Positions 32,487 to 41,751 of a stretch of 64,000 bases of DNA are shown one piece after another. The stretch is taken from NCBI RefSeq assembly GCF_900626135.1, contig NZ_LR130786.1, forward strand, positions 496,001-560,000. The letters are read 5' to 3'. Each line of letters begins with the position of its first letter. The stretch's first letter is position 1. This stretch comes from Senegalia massiliensis. GTDB lineage: Bacteria; Bacillota; Clostridia; Tissierellales; SIT17. Made by a program: the position numbers and the translations under genes. The notes below the pieces were generated by a model. The model was not told the origin of the DNA, did no database searches, and was given only the letters and a program-made list of their open reading frames with translations.

Positions 32487-33131
32487 TTATATAAAAGTAT
32501 ATAACCGATCTATATCATCACTACAAATATAAGGCAATGCTTCATTGATTTGTTCTATTTCCCAATTCCACCATTTAATCTCTAATAGTTTTTCTATATC
32601 TGAAGCAGAAAATCTCTTTTTAATAACTTTACCAGGATTACCACCAACTATAGTATAAGGTTCTACATCCTTACTTACTACAGCTCTTGCTGCAATTATT
32701 GCTCCATCACCTATTTTTACTCCTGGCATAATAACTGCTTCTGTACCAATCCATACATCATTCCCTATAACTGTATCTCCTTTACGTCTAAATCCATCTT
32801 TAGCATTTGGAAATATTTCAGAATCAAAAGGATATACAGAAATCCATTTATTATTATGTCCTTGATTACCTGCAAGTAGAAAACTTACACCTGAACCTAT
32901 TGAACAAAATTTCCCTATTTCTAATTTATCAAATAAAAAATCTTCCCCATAAATTTTCTTATAATTTTTAGTGCTTCCATCTCCCAATAAATATCTTACA
33001 CAAATATCTTCAAATTCTTCTTTATGATAATATCCAGAATAATATGTAAAATCTCCAATTTTAATGTTTGGATTCTTTATATTTCCCTTTAAATATTTAC
33101 TACTTAACCAGTTTTCAAATTTATTTTCCAC
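32487..33131 (-). CDS. CatB/Vat-related hexapeptide-repeat O-acetyltransferase
   Basis: A 214-residue left-handed beta-helix acetyltransferase. Hexapeptide repeats run through LEIGKFCSIGSGVSFLLAGN and IGNDVWIGTEAVIMPGVKIG with IAARAVVSKDVEPYTIVGGN. The catalytic-type His lies in the AGNQGHNNKW loop. This is the xenobiotic acetyltransferase group that includes streptogramin A and chloramphenicol (CatB) enzymes. Most chromosomal members have no proven drug substrate, so resistance is only a possibility. Confidence 0.92.
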   Translation of the reverse strand: MENKFENWLSSKYLKGNIKNPNIKIGDFTYYSGYYHKEEFEDICVRYLLGDGSTKNYKKIYGEDFLFDKLEIGKFCSIGSGVSFLLAGNQGHNNKWISVYPFDSEIFPNAKDGFRRKGDTVIGNDVWIGTEAVIMPGVKIGDGAIIAARAVVSKDVEPYTIVGGNPGKVIKKRFSASDIEKLLEIKWWNWEIEQINEALPYICSDDIDRLYTFI

Positions 33132-33190
33132 TTAAATCTACCTTTCATGTTTTTTTCCTGTTTCATCTAAATTTTTTTACTATCTATAAA

Positions 33191-33310
33191 CTAAGTTTTA
33201 TAAAATATCCATTCTGCCCATTCTCCACTTTCATTAGACTATTCAATATATTTTACTAATTCACTTTTTAATACTTTAATTAAATTTTCAAATTCAGTAA
33301 ATAACCTATA
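33191..33310 (-). pseudogene. gene remnant with an in-frame TAG
   Basis: An open stretch encodes RLFTEFENLIKVLKSELV.. up to TAG at 33239-33241, then SNESGEWAEWIFYKT to TAG at 33191. It has no start codon and is preceded by a stop. The composition looks like the C-terminal end of a real protein rather than chance AT-rich sequence. The family is not recognised. Confidence 0.4.
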
Positions 33311-33343
33311 CTATGTTTTTAATAAGTAATTATATTATGCTTA

Positions 33344-33877
33344 TTATAGAGAAAATTCTAATTGATAGTCTCTAGGGTCACTTTCATAAAATTCTTTATT
33401 TATTTCCATTGCCTCTTTACATCCTATTGCAAAATAAAAAGCAATTGTTTCTTCAGCTGACCCTGCACATATATAAATTTTATCTACTTTCCATCCTCTT
33501 GCTACATCTGCTGAAAGCATGAATAATTTTTTTCCTATACCTTTACTTCTACATTCCAAAGTTATAAAAAGTTGATCTAATAAAACATAACTATATTCTT
33601 GTCCAAAAATTTCACGATTGATAGTTGAAAATCCTAATAACTTATTATTACTATCAAAAGCACCAATTGCACTCCCACCATTTTCAATAGTATCTTTCAA
33701 ATTATTGTAATGATATTCATATCCATTTGGCCAGTCTAGATCATGGTAATTAATTTCAACTAATTGCTGCTTACCATTTACTTTCCTCCATGCTTTTCCA
33801 ATATATTGAGATGGATCCATTTCATTTATGCACTTGCAATCTTCTATTGATAATTTTCTATAAATAATATTCTCCAT
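33344..33877 (-). CDS. GNAT family N-acetyltransferase
   Basis: A 177-residue acetyltransferase. Motif A is FITLECRSKGIGKKLFMLSA (about 107-126), followed by KIYICAGSAEETIAFYFAIGC, where GSAEETIAFY is characteristic of one GNAT subgroup. The N-terminal DWPNGYEYHYNNLKDTIENGG block is also shared by that subgroup. Acceptor unknown. Confidence 0.92.
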   Translation of the reverse strand: MENIIYRKLSIEDCKCINEMDPSQYIGKAWRKVNGKQQLVEINYHDLDWPNGYEYHYNNLKDTIENGGSAIGAFDSNNKLLGFSTINREIFGQEYSYVLLDQLFITLECRSKGIGKKLFMLSADVARGWKVDKIYICAGSAEETIAFYFAIGCKEAMEINKEFYESDPRDYQLEFSL

Positions 33878-33975
33878 TTAATTTTTACCCCCATATACTT
33901 ATAAAATTATTAAAGGCTATTTAATCTGTTTTGTTTTAAAAGTAAACATATCTAAAATCACAAAAATAGTACAGA

Positions 33976-34800
33976 TTATTCTTTAATTCCTTTAGCAAGT
34001 AGAAATTCTCCATTATCAACCATTGTTCTTTTAGTATAGGTTTTAAGTTCAATATCAATTATAGTTTCTAATGCTTTTTTATCTTTACATATTTCTTCAA
34101 TTGATTGTGCATTGCCACAACTAAAACATGGACTTCCTCCCAATGTAATATTTTTAAAATCTCCATCTGTTAATAATTTTTGTAACTCTTCTCCTTCAAA
34201 AAAATGTCTAGGTGGATGAGTAATCTTTTCATGTTTAAGTAAATCGCCAGTCTCCATAACTTTATTTAATAACCAGTACTCCGGATTGCTAAAAAAGTCT
34301 AAATTTTGATTTCCCAATAACATTTTTAAAATTCCCCATTTATTATTAACACTTAATGCAAGTACCCCTTTGTGTTTTAATACTCTATAAAATTCAGAAA
34401 TAACACACTCTCTATCATCTATAATATATGAAAGTGGAGCACCGTAGCAAATTATCATATCAAAACTTTCATTTTCAAAAGAGGATAAATCCTTAATATC
34501 TCCTTGAAAAATTCCTTCAATATTGTGATTCACATTTTGTTCATTTATCTTTTTCTGAGCAATTCTAAGTTGTTCATCAGATATATCAAACAATGTTACT
34601 TTACAACCCATATTTGCAAATTCAATACTATATCTACCCGCTCCACAACCTGCATCAAGTATTTTCATACCTTCATGTAAATGTTCTTTTATAAAATCCA
34701 TATGAAGTATAAAATTAATTCTGCTATATATATCTTCTTCTAATCTATTCCATTCTCGAATCCCATACTCGTTATAAAACTCTCTTATTTCATTATCCAT
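33976..34800 (-). CDS. class I SAM-dependent methyltransferase
   Basis: A 274-residue methyltransferase. Motif I is MKILDAGCGAGRYSIEFANMG, motif post-I is VTLFDISDEQL, and motif II is DIKDLSSFENESFDMIICYG followed by EFYRVLKHKGVLALSV. It resembles Methyltransf_11/25 enzymes acting on small molecules. The C-terminal part contains a three-residue CFSCG pair of cysteines of unknown meaning. Start is a normal ATG; gaps on both sides are short. Confidence 0.93.
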   Translation of the reverse strand: MDNEIREFYNEYGIREWNRLEEDIYSRINFILHMDFIKEHLHEGMKILDAGCGAGRYSIEFANMGCKVTLFDISDEQLRIAQKKINEQNVNHNIEGIFQGDIKDLSSFENESFDMIICYGAPLSYIIDDRECVISEFYRVLKHKGVLALSVNNKWGILKMLLGNQNLDFFSNPEYWLLNKVMETGDLLKHEKITHPPRHFFEGEELQKLLTDGDFKNITLGGSPCFSCGNAQSIEEICKDKKALETIIDIELKTYTKRTMVDNGEFLLAKGIKE

Positions 34801-34820
34801 ACAGTACGCTCCTTATGATT

Positions 34821-35318
34821 TTAAAGTTTTAACTCATAATACTCCTCTTTTTCATCTTCTGATATTTTATAGAATCCTACAGATGTAAACAGTCTTTTTG
34901 AACGTTCATTATATTTATATATACCTTTTAATTTGATACATGATAACCCAATATCTTTTGCTCTTTCAATAAGGACAGTTAATACTTTTTTTGCAATTCT
35001 CTTTCCCCAGTATTTTTTATTACCAATAACTATTGGCATCATTTTATCTGATAATGTTACATCACCAATGGGTATCCATGATTTCTCATGTGATATTTCT
35101 ATAAAATACAACTCTCCATTATCACTTAAGTAAGTATACATTCTATTTATTATTTCTAAATCGTAAGTTTTTTCCGTTATACCTTCTGAATAATATAATA
35201 CTTCAGAATCCTCATACCAAGGCAAGGCATATTGCCACTCATTCTCACATGATTTCCTTAATCTTAACTTTTCATCTATATTTATAATATTAGGTTGTAC
35301 AAAATTCTCTATTGCCAT
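34821..35318 (-). CDS. GNAT family N-acetyltransferase
   Basis: A 165-residue acetyltransferase with motif A in IGNKKYWGKRIAKKVLTVLI and motif B in YNERSKRLFTSVGFYK. The usual Arg/Gln-X-X-Gly-X-Gly/Ala loop reads KKYWGKRIA, so the glycine-rich loop is slightly degenerate but consistent with RimJ/RimL-like members. ATG at 35318 is preferred over GTG at 35327 because GAGTGAT lies at the right distance. Confidence 0.88.
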   Translation of the reverse strand: MAIENFVQPNIINIDEKLRLRKSCENEWQYALPWYEDSEVLYYSEGITEKTYDLEIINRMYTYLSDNGELYFIEISHEKSWIPIGDVTLSDKMMPIVIGNKKYWGKRIAKKVLTVLIERAKDIGLSCIKLKGIYKYNERSKRLFTSVGFYKISEDEKEEYYELKL

Positions 35319-35339
35319 TTTAATCACTCTTTCATTTAC

Positions 35340-36209
35340 TTAAGAATCTTCTATTAACTTGTCCCTCTTATTATTCCATTGCTGTTCTGTTATTCTCCAA
35401 ACATCATTAGGAATGTATTTATATCTTGAGTATCCTAATTTCTTTGCGTTTCTGTTAGCCATTTCTATAAATTCAATATTTCTATTTACTCCTTCCCTTA
35501 AACTCTGAACTACAATTCGTGACCAAATCCCACCCTTATGATATAAATCTTTAATTTGAAAATCTTTTTCTAATCTATCTATATCATATTTCACTTTATG
35601 ATGTTCAACAGTCCATTCATCATTTGACCATGATAGGATTGAGAATTCTGCTGAAGTCTCCTTATTAAAATGTCCTCCAACTGATCCAGGATTTAAAACA
35701 AGTTTGCCATTTATAAATTTACTCCATTGTTGATGAGTATGACCACAGATTAATACTTTTTCATCTATATTATTTAGAATTTCTACAAGTCTATCCTCTT
35801 TGTGGGGATAAAGATGTTCGTAAATATCTTCTGTAGAACCATGAACTACTCTAATAGAGTCAAAATCTTGAATTTGTATTGTTTCTTGATCAGATAGTTT
35901 TCTTATAAACTCAATGTTATGAGATTCTAATTCATCTCTAGTCCAAACCATAGAGTCTAATTGTCTATATTTATTCCAATCAACAGTTGTATCATCAATA
36001 GTTCTAAATATGTACTCTTCTCTATTACCACGTATAATCCATCCCTTTAATTTAGATATCCTATTAAGAACTTCATTAGGATGAGGACAATCACTAATAT
36101 GATCACCTGCTATAATAAAATACTCAATTCCTTGATTCATTGAGTATTCAATCACCACTTCTAGTGCAGTCAAATTTCCATGAATATCTGATAGCACTGA
36201 TATTTTCAT
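35340..36209 (-). CDS. metallophosphoesterase (YfcE/MJ0936-like)
   Basis: A 289-residue calcineurin-like phosphoesterase. All five metal motifs are present: SDIHGNLTALE, AGDHISDC, RGNREEYI, VVHGSTEDI and CGHTHQQW. A GSVGG segment follows the last. These hydrolyse phosphodiesters or phosphomonoesters with two metal ions. The ATG at 36209 follows GAAGGTGAAAAA; the frame opens further upstream to 36251, where it would overlap the S51 gene. The C-terminal 80 residues (from about 210) are an extra helical part. Confidence 0.92.
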   Translation of the reverse strand: MKISVLSDIHGNLTALEVVIEYSMNQGIEYFIIAGDHISDCPHPNEVLNRISKLKGWIIRGNREEYIFRTIDDTTVDWNKYRQLDSMVWTRDELESHNIEFIRKLSDQETIQIQDFDSIRVVHGSTEDIYEHLYPHKEDRLVEILNNIDEKVLICGHTHQQWSKFINGKLVLNPGSVGGHFNKETSAEFSILSWSNDEWTVEHHKVKYDIDRLEKDFQIKDLYHKGGIWSRIVVQSLREGVNRNIEFIEMANRNAKKLGYSRYKYIPNDVWRITEQQWNNKRDKLIEDS

Positions 36210-36240
36210 TTTTTCACCTTCTTTAGTATTCCTATAATAA

Positions 36241-36900
36241 TTAATCATCAATTTTTATTACATTGCCAATAACTTCTATATTATCACCATTATATATCAA
36301 TCCAGATTCATCAGATATAGCATATATTATTTTATTTTTTTCTTTCAAGATTGGAAATTCATTTTTTAATGGACTTCCTTCATAATGTACTTCAATATAA
36401 AAATCTGAGCTTGTCAAGCCAAGTCCTTTATAAAAACTAAATTCAGTGTAATCTTTATCAGGAGTGCAGAAATATTCAGGCAACTGAATCAATGCTCCGG
36501 CACTTGCACCCATTACTATACCTTTAAAAGATTTGATGATATCAACAAGCCCCTTTTCTCTTAGACGTTCCATTGCTTTATCAGGTAATCCTCCTGTCAA
36601 AAAAATGACATCAGAACTAGAAATCTTTCTTTTCATTACATTTAAATCATCGTTATAATAATGAACTATATCAATATTACTATCAGAAACTCCCAACTTG
36701 CTAAATTGTTCTGCAATTAATTCATAGTACTCTCCACCTTTATTACAATAGCGATCATACTCTGAAACTGTAGGCATTTTTTGTTGTGAGTGTGAAAATG
36801 GTATAACCACTACTTTCATACTATCGTTAATATAATCTAATAGTTTTTCTCGTAATTCTCCTTCACCAAAATCATAAGAACTAGTCAATATATTAATCAT
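36241..36900 (-). CDS. peptidase E-like protein (family S51)
   Basis: A 219-residue class I glutamine-amidotransferase-like fold. The nucleophile elbow is GIVMGASAGALIQLPEYF (Ser about 134), preceded by DVIFLTGGLPDKAMERL. This is the pattern of dipeptidase E and cyanophycinase relatives. The catalytic His/Glu region is near the C terminus (EVHYEGSPLK). Starts with ATG after a weak purine stretch; 30 bases upstream of the phosphoesterase ATG. Confidence 0.9.
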   Translation of the reverse strand: MINILTSSYDFGEGELREKLLDYINDSMKVVVIPFSHSQQKMPTVSEYDRYCNKGGEYYELIAEQFSKLGVSDSNIDIVHYYNDDLNVMKRKISSSDVIFLTGGLPDKAMERLREKGLVDIIKSFKGIVMGASAGALIQLPEYFCTPDKDYTEFSFYKGLGLTSSDFYIEVHYEGSPLKNEFPILKEKNKIIYAISDESGLIYNGDNIEVIGNVIKIDD

Positions 36901-36914
36901 TATTTACACCTCAT

Positions 36915-37382
36915 TTATAGATTTTTTCTCATTTTTACAAAATCATATTTCTCTCCATTTGTCTCCTGTATGTAATCCTCTACTATATCAAACCCTATTT
37001 TTTGATATGTTTTTATTGCCCGTTTATTAAACTTTGCAACTGCTAACATCAAATAATCTCTAATATAATTGAAATGTTTTACTCCAAAATCTATGCCAGA
37101 TATGACAAAACTAGGGCCGTACCCTTGTCCTGTAAATTCAGGTTTTAAACCAAAACCAATCCACATGATATTATTTTTAAAATAGTATGAATAAAATCCA
37201 ATTAATTCTTTATTTTTATTTAAAACTGCAAATTTATACTTCCACTGTTTTGAATCTAAAAATTCTTCCAAATCTTCTTTATCTGCCGTCATATTGTAAA
37301 AAGAATAATCCCCTTTATATTTCCAGTTATATGAAATTTCATTTGCATATTTCTCATTCATTGGTATAAAATTATACTCCAT
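36915..37382 (-). CDS. GNAT family N-acetyltransferase
   Basis: A 155-residue acetyltransferase: IGFGLKPEFTGQGYGPSFV is motif A with a full QGYG loop, and AVAKFNKRAIKTYQKIGF is motif B. YNFIPMNEKYANEISYNWKY at the N terminus is typical of one clostridial/bacillar GNAT branch. Acceptor unknown. Confidence 0.93.
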   Translation of the reverse strand: MEYNFIPMNEKYANEISYNWKYKGDYSFYNMTADKEDLEEFLDSKQWKYKFAVLNKNKELIGFYSYYFKNNIMWIGFGLKPEFTGQGYGPSFVISGIDFGVKHFNYIRDYLMLAVAKFNKRAIKTYQKIGFDIVEDYIQETNGEKYDFVKMRKNL

Positions 37383-37415
37383 AAAAAATCAACTCCTATA
37401 TATAAATATTAATTG

Positions 37416-37883
37416 CTAAAATAAAAAATTTATAAAGAAAGAAATAATAAGACCAAATAGAATACTATAAAGAATCATTTCTAATTGAAATTTTAAAATA
37501 GCTTTTTTCTTTAAATATTCACTTTTAAAGTAAACGTAACCTTCTATATTGTCTATAAAGGGTGATGTTGAAGCTATATGTGTATATATGAACATTAGAC
37601 CAGAAAAGAATAAAAATTTTAACATAAAAGAAAATTCTACTAAATTATCTATAAATGGATATAAAACAATTGACATTAAAAACCCTCTTAAAATTTGTGC
37701 AGGCATAAAATATCGTGAAACATATAAACTTTCTTCTTTATTTGACATATCCCTTAAAAAACTACAAAGTCTTTTTCGACTTTCATAAATATCTTTGCTA
37801 ATTTTTAGAGCTATTACTCCCGCAATTAAATAGGATACTACATGAGACAAGATAAAAAATAAGCTAAATTTTATATATTCCAT
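37416..37883 (-). CDS. membrane protein of unknown function
   Basis: A 155-residue protein with four hydrophobic segments (about residues 5-27, 62-78, 84-102 and 133-153) separated by charged loops with RKRLCSFLRDMSNKEESL. Both termini are probably cytoplasmic. No family recognised. Good ribosome binding site (GGGGGGATATT). Confidence 0.72.
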   Translation of the reverse strand: MEYIKFSLFFILSHVVSYLIAGVIALKISKDIYESRKRLCSFLRDMSNKEESLYVSRYFMPAQILRGFLMSIVLYPFIDNLVEFSFMLKFLFFSGLMFIYTHIASTSPFIDNIEGYVYFKSEYLKKKAILKFQLEMILYSILFGLIISFFINFLF

Positions 37884-37952
37884 AATATCCCCCCAAATAT
37901 TTAAATAGTATTCTAACCAGATTACTCTAACTATACAGTATTTTTCTTAATC

Positions 37953-38465
37953 CTATTTCTCATATTCACGATTTAACTCATAGTCTACAGTAGATTGTAG
38001 TACCCCCAGCTGGTCTTTCCATGAATCAATTCGTATGCCTTTCTTTTTAAAACCTATTTTCTCATATACATGCTGTGCTCTTGTATTATTAAGATTAGTA
38101 TCCAATATAATTTTATTTACTTTCATATCTTCAAATAAGTATTTTATCAACAGTTCTATAGCCTTTGTTCCATACCCTTTCTCTTGATAAGTAAAATCAC
38201 ATATTTTAATACCTATTTCAGCAATTTTATTTACTATTTTATAACTCATCTCACCAATTTCTTTATTATCAATTTCTATTATTAACCTTCTCGCATTACT
38301 AGTTTCATTACTTAAAGTATCAATTAACTCATCAATATCAACGTTAAGTCCCTTTGGAAAACCAGCATGAGCCATTATTTTTCCATCATTCCACCATTTG
38401 CAAAGAATTTTAGCATCATTTTCATCTGCTTGTCTTATGACTAAATTTTCATTTTTTAGATACAT
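37953..38465 (-). CDS. GNAT acetyltransferase, RimJ/RimL type
   Basis: A 170-residue acetyltransferase. IGIKICDFTYQEKGYGTKAI is motif A and NLNNTRAQHVYEKIGFKKKG is motif B. LKNENLVIRQADENDAKILC with WWNDGKIMAHAGFP at the N terminus is common to a group of aminoglycoside-acetyltransferase-like GNATs. Substrate unknown. Confidence 0.93.
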   Translation of the reverse strand: MYLKNENLVIRQADENDAKILCKWWNDGKIMAHAGFPKGLNVDIDELIDTLSNETSNARRLIIEIDNKEIGEMSYKIVNKIAEIGIKICDFTYQEKGYGTKAIELLIKYLFEDMKVNKIILDTNLNNTRAQHVYEKIGFKKKGIRIDSWKDQLGVLQSTVDYELNREYEK

Positions 38466-38541
38466 ATTAGTCCCCTTAAATAATTAATAGTTTTAAATAA
38501 TATTTTTGATTAAAAGTTATTTTGAATTAATTGTTATAAAT

Positions 38542-39177
38542 CTATAAATTAAAATATTCTTCTATTTTAACTTTTGAATTAATTATATCTTCTGAACTCT
38601 GCACTATTTCTAAGATTATCTTTCCATCAAATTCATTCAATATATTAGTGAAAATATAACTATAATCAATATTACCTTGACCTATAGGTAGATGTTCATG
38701 GACTAACTTCATACGTCTATCTGCTACATGTAATATTTTAGGAATCTTTATTTCTATCATAGATTCAAGATGTTCATAATCATCTATATGAGCTATATCA
38801 AGAATAAATTCTAATTTAGGATTTTGTTTGAAAATAATTTCTATTTCATTTGTTGTATTAAATACACGATCTAATCTACTGTTATTTTCCAAATATAAGG
38901 TGATATTTTCTTTTTCTAATTTTTCTAAAGCAAATGTCATTTCATCTGATAGTTTATAGATTGTATTCCTATCTATTGTTTCACTTTCACATATTGGATG
39001 TATTATTAAATCATCATGTCCTAAATATTTTAATATTCGGACTAATTTTGGTACATGTTCCCTAAATTCATTTATATCTAAAACCGCATGAATTATTGTT
39101 GGAAAATTATTATCTTCAGCAAACTTTACTTCTTCTTTATAGGGATTAAAATATCTTGCTAAACATCCTATTTGCAT
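38542..39177 (-). CDS. sugar phosphate isomerase/epimerase-like TIM-barrel protein
   Basis: A 211-residue protein of the xylose isomerase-like TIM-barrel superfamily, shorter than typical members (about 270). Metal-binding candidates stand at the strand ends: LYLENN, ILDIAHID, ILHVADRR with the following HEHLPIGQGNIDY, and ILEIVQ. That set (Glu, Asp/His, His, Glu) matches AP-endonuclease-2-type metal sites. It may isomerise or epimerise a sugar or cyclitol. Confidence 0.85.
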   Translation of the reverse strand: MQIGCLARYFNPYKEEVKFAEDNNFPTIIHAVLDINEFREHVPKLVRILKYLGHDDLIIHPICESETIDRNTIYKLSDEMTFALEKLEKENITLYLENNSRLDRVFNTTNEIEIIFKQNPKLEFILDIAHIDDYEHLESMIEIKIPKILHVADRRMKLVHEHLPIGQGNIDYSYIFTNILNEFDGKIILEIVQSSEDIINSKVKIEEYFNL

Positions 39178-39214
39178 AATTTCCCCTCCATGTAATTATT
39201 TAATTTTAAAATTA

Positions 39215-39319
39215 TTATTTTTTATTTAATATATATAAATTCATATATTTCATTGTTACCTGAGAAATTGTATAGATAGTATTTTCCATTATATCTTCAA
39301 CTACAAATTTCTTTACCAT
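39215..39319 (-). other. 34-codon open frame, unclear
   Basis: A short ATG-started frame (MVKKFVVEDIMENTIYTIS...) lies between the TIM-barrel and GNAT genes. It has only a weak GAAAG upstream and no recognisable family. It could be a remnant or chance. Confidence 0.22.
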
Positions 39320-39345
39320 AATCTTTCATTTTTATTTAACTTACC

Positions 39346-39837
39346 CTATATTGTTTTTGCATATAATAAATTATCATAATAGTTCTTATTAAATTCTACA
39401 GCCTTACTAAGTAATCCTTCTTTTATATAATTATTTTTTATGGCTACCTTTTCACTTGCCTTATTTTTAGGATCCATTCTAATTTCAAGTCTCACTAAAT
39501 TTAATGTATTAAAAGCAATTTTTTCTAATTCTTTTACTACTTTAGTAGCTATGCCAAATCCTGAGTAATTTCTATCTATAAAATATCCTATTTCACCTAT
39601 ATGGTCATATTCTTGATAAATTGTAATTCCACATCCTCCAACAACTTTCCCTTTAAATATAATTGCATAATTATATTCTAAGTTATTTTCTCTTTTATAT
39701 CTCCTTCTTTCTATCCATCTACTTTCCATTTCAATTGAATCAGGTATAGTTGAATAATAATATGTAGAATCAATATTATTTAGTATTTCATAAAAATCTT
39801 TAGCATCTTCTAGTTTTGGATATCTTAATTCTATCAT
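39346..39837 (-). CDS. GNAT acetyltransferase, RimJ/RimL type
   Basis: A 163-residue acetyltransferase: IELRYPKLEDAKDFYEIL begins it, IGYFIDRNYSGFGIATKVVK is motif A and DPKNKASEKVAIKNNYIKEG is motif B. The acetyl-CoA loop reads SGFGIA. Acceptor unknown; follows a 42-codon GNAT fragment. Confidence 0.92.
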   Translation of the reverse strand: MIELRYPKLEDAKDFYEILNNIDSTYYYSTIPDSIEMESRWIERRRYKRENNLEYNYAIIFKGKVVGGCGITIYQEYDHIGEIGYFIDRNYSGFGIATKVVKELEKIAFNTLNLVRLEIRMDPKNKASEKVAIKNNYIKEGLLSKAVEFNKNYYDNLLYAKTI

Positions 39838-39850
39838 TTTAGCCTCCTAA

Positions 39851-39979
39851 TTAATGTTGCCTTATGATATTTAAATGATTCTTTAAAAAATCTATATTAG
39901 AATTATAAATTTCAACAATATCTTTTAAATCCTCTTTTTCTAATAAGTCTACATAAAAATCTTTGTTTTCAAAAATCAT
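39851..39979 (-). pseudogene. N-terminal fragment of a GNAT gene (42 codons)
   Basis: A frame starting MIFENKDFYVDLLEKEDL and continuing DIVEIYNSNIDFLKNH resembles the first 40 residues of a GNAT, then stops in TAA. No acetyl-CoA motif follows in any frame before the next gene. The ATG lies two bases after the stop of the DUF4003 gene, so it may still be translated by coupling. Confidence 0.6.
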
Positions 39980-39980
39980 A

Positions 39981-40961
39981 TTAATTACTTGTACTTGTAG
40001 CTGCTACTGTAGAAGCAGTTATTGCAGCAATCATTGTAGCTTGTTGAGCTGCAATAATAGCTTGAATTGAAACATTAAGAGTTGTATCAACAACCATGTC
40101 ACCTGATTTCTCTTTAATATATTCACTAGTAATAATTGCTGAAGCCATTAGTAAATTCATACCTTTTCCTAACCATTTATATCTCTTTTGATTTTTTAAA
40201 TAAGTAGCAATTTCAACTAAATCGACCATTAATTCATTTTTATCACTGTCAATAAGACTTATTAATCCAATAGCAGGATAATAATCTGCATAAATTTTAA
40301 ATTTATTTCTCTTCAAATAATTATATATATTCTCACATTTATCAACAGAATATCTGACATCTTTTTTACTGAATGCCATGACATGAGATAACATTTGTAA
40401 CCCATTACTTTTACTAAATCCTCTACTATTAAGTTCTTGATAATAAGCTTCCAATATATCAGTATTATGCTCTGTACTTGCAAGTAAAATAGAAAGAGCA
40501 TAATCATCTCCACTAGTTAAAAATGGATGATTCTGCTTCATTTCCTTATATATCTGCATTGCTTTTTCACTATAACTAGATAAATCATCACCTTCATAAA
40601 CACTTAATAATGCATAGAGTGCTGTTGGCAAATAAGTAGAATTCTTAAATCCAATAGATTTTAAAATCTTCTCATTATCAATCATAAATTTAAACTGATC
40701 TTTAGGTGAATCTGAATTAGCGCATAATAAACCACTCATAGCAAACATCATGTGTCCTCTAAAAGGAGAAAACATACCTGTGTTACTTTTAATATAATCT
40801 TTGACTTCTTTAATCTGAATAGTATCCAGTTCCTTTTCTTTCATCGCATAAGTTAATGCAACTAGATGTCTTGCCATATCATTTTCCCATTTAAATGATT
40901 CCCTTATATCTTCATAGTATTGCATCATCTTATTAAGTTTGTCTTCATATCTTGATTTCAT
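39981..40961 (-). CDS. DUF4003 family protein
   Basis: A 326-residue, mostly helical soluble protein matching DUF4003. MKSRYEDKLNKMMQYYEDIR and MFSPFRGHMMFAMSGLLCA lie in the first third, and YLPTALYALLSVYEGDDLSS, SGDDYALSILLASTEHNTD and WLGKGMNLLMASAIITSEY follow. The last 30 residues are an Ala/Thr/Ser-rich stretch (IAAQQATMIAAITASTVAAT) that is hydrophobic enough to touch the membrane. Function unknown. Found in Firmicutes as a stand-alone gene; here it precedes the GNAT fragment. Confidence 0.85.
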   Translation of the reverse strand: MKSRYEDKLNKMMQYYEDIRESFKWENDMARHLVALTYAMKEKELDTIQIKEVKDYIKSNTGMFSPFRGHMMFAMSGLLCANSDSPKDQFKFMIDNEKILKSIGFKNSTYLPTALYALLSVYEGDDLSSYSEKAMQIYKEMKQNHPFLTSGDDYALSILLASTEHNTDILEAYYQELNSRGFSKSNGLQMLSHVMAFSKKDVRYSVDKCENIYNYLKRNKFKIYADYYPAIGLISLIDSDKNELMVDLVEIATYLKNQKRYKWLGKGMNLLMASAIITSEYIKEKSGDMVVDTTLNVSIQAIIAAQQATMIAAITASTVAATSTSN

Positions 40962-41130
40962 AATTACCTCCTAGATTATTTAAAAAATATATAAGCCTTT
41001 CAAATCTATAATACCTTAACTTATTCATTTAAAAAGGATCTATCTTTTATATCATTTATAAATAAGAAAAGTTATTAATATAGATACCATAATATATATA
41101 GTAAAATCAATAATTTTCAAAAAAAACACA

Positions 41131-41691
41131 TCACTCTATCATTTTTGATAATTTTTCATCATTAAAATATTCTAACTTTAATAATTCATCATATGGATTC
41201 CCTTCTATATTCAAACATTTAGCAAATGCTGGCTCTGTTTTTATACCTTCTTTCTTTAATTGTATTATTTTTCTTTTAAAACTATCTCCACCTATATTTA
41301 ATAACCTTTTTTCTATTAACATATGCTTATATCCGTTCTGTTCTACAGTTGGTAATGACTGTCCAAATATTTCAATGATAAATTCATCACATATAAATTT
41401 TGAAACCATATTTTTAATTCCATCTTTTTCATATCTGTTTATTTTGAATTTTTTCATTTTATAAAAATTAGTCCGTAAAACTTTTTCAAATTCATCAAAA
41501 TCATATACTTCACATATAATATCTAAATCACTATTTTCTATGTCTATATTAATTGGAATTGTCCCTACTAAAATTGGATTGAACTTTGTTAAAACATCAA
41601 ATACTTCTATTTTTTTCAAAACTTTATATGCTCTTTTCTGTTTATCATTTCCCTTTAATAAATATGATATATTTCCAAATATATATGACAT
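41131..41691 (-). CDS. DUF4269 nucleotidyltransferase-like protein
   Basis: A 186-residue protein of the DUF4269 family. The core LVGTIPINIDIENSDLDIICE (about 41-61) carries the two Asp residues expected of nucleotidyltransferase-fold enzymes, and FICDEFIIEIFGQSLP the third acidic strand. The C-terminal EPAFAKCLNIEGNPYDELLKL helix pair is typical. Substrate unknown. Confidence 0.9.
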   Translation of the reverse strand: MSYIFGNISYLLKGNDKQKRAYKVLKKIEVFDVLTKFNPILVGTIPINIDIENSDLDIICEVYDFDEFEKVLRTNFYKMKKFKINRYEKDGIKNMVSKFICDEFIIEIFGQSLPTVEQNGYKHMLIEKRLLNIGGDSFKRKIIQLKKEGIKTEPAFAKCLNIEGNPYDELLKLEYFNDEKLSKMIE

Positions 41692-41751
41692 TACTTTCTC
41701 CTTTATATTTCTATATAATGCTTTAATCTAATTTTTCAATTTCTGTTAATT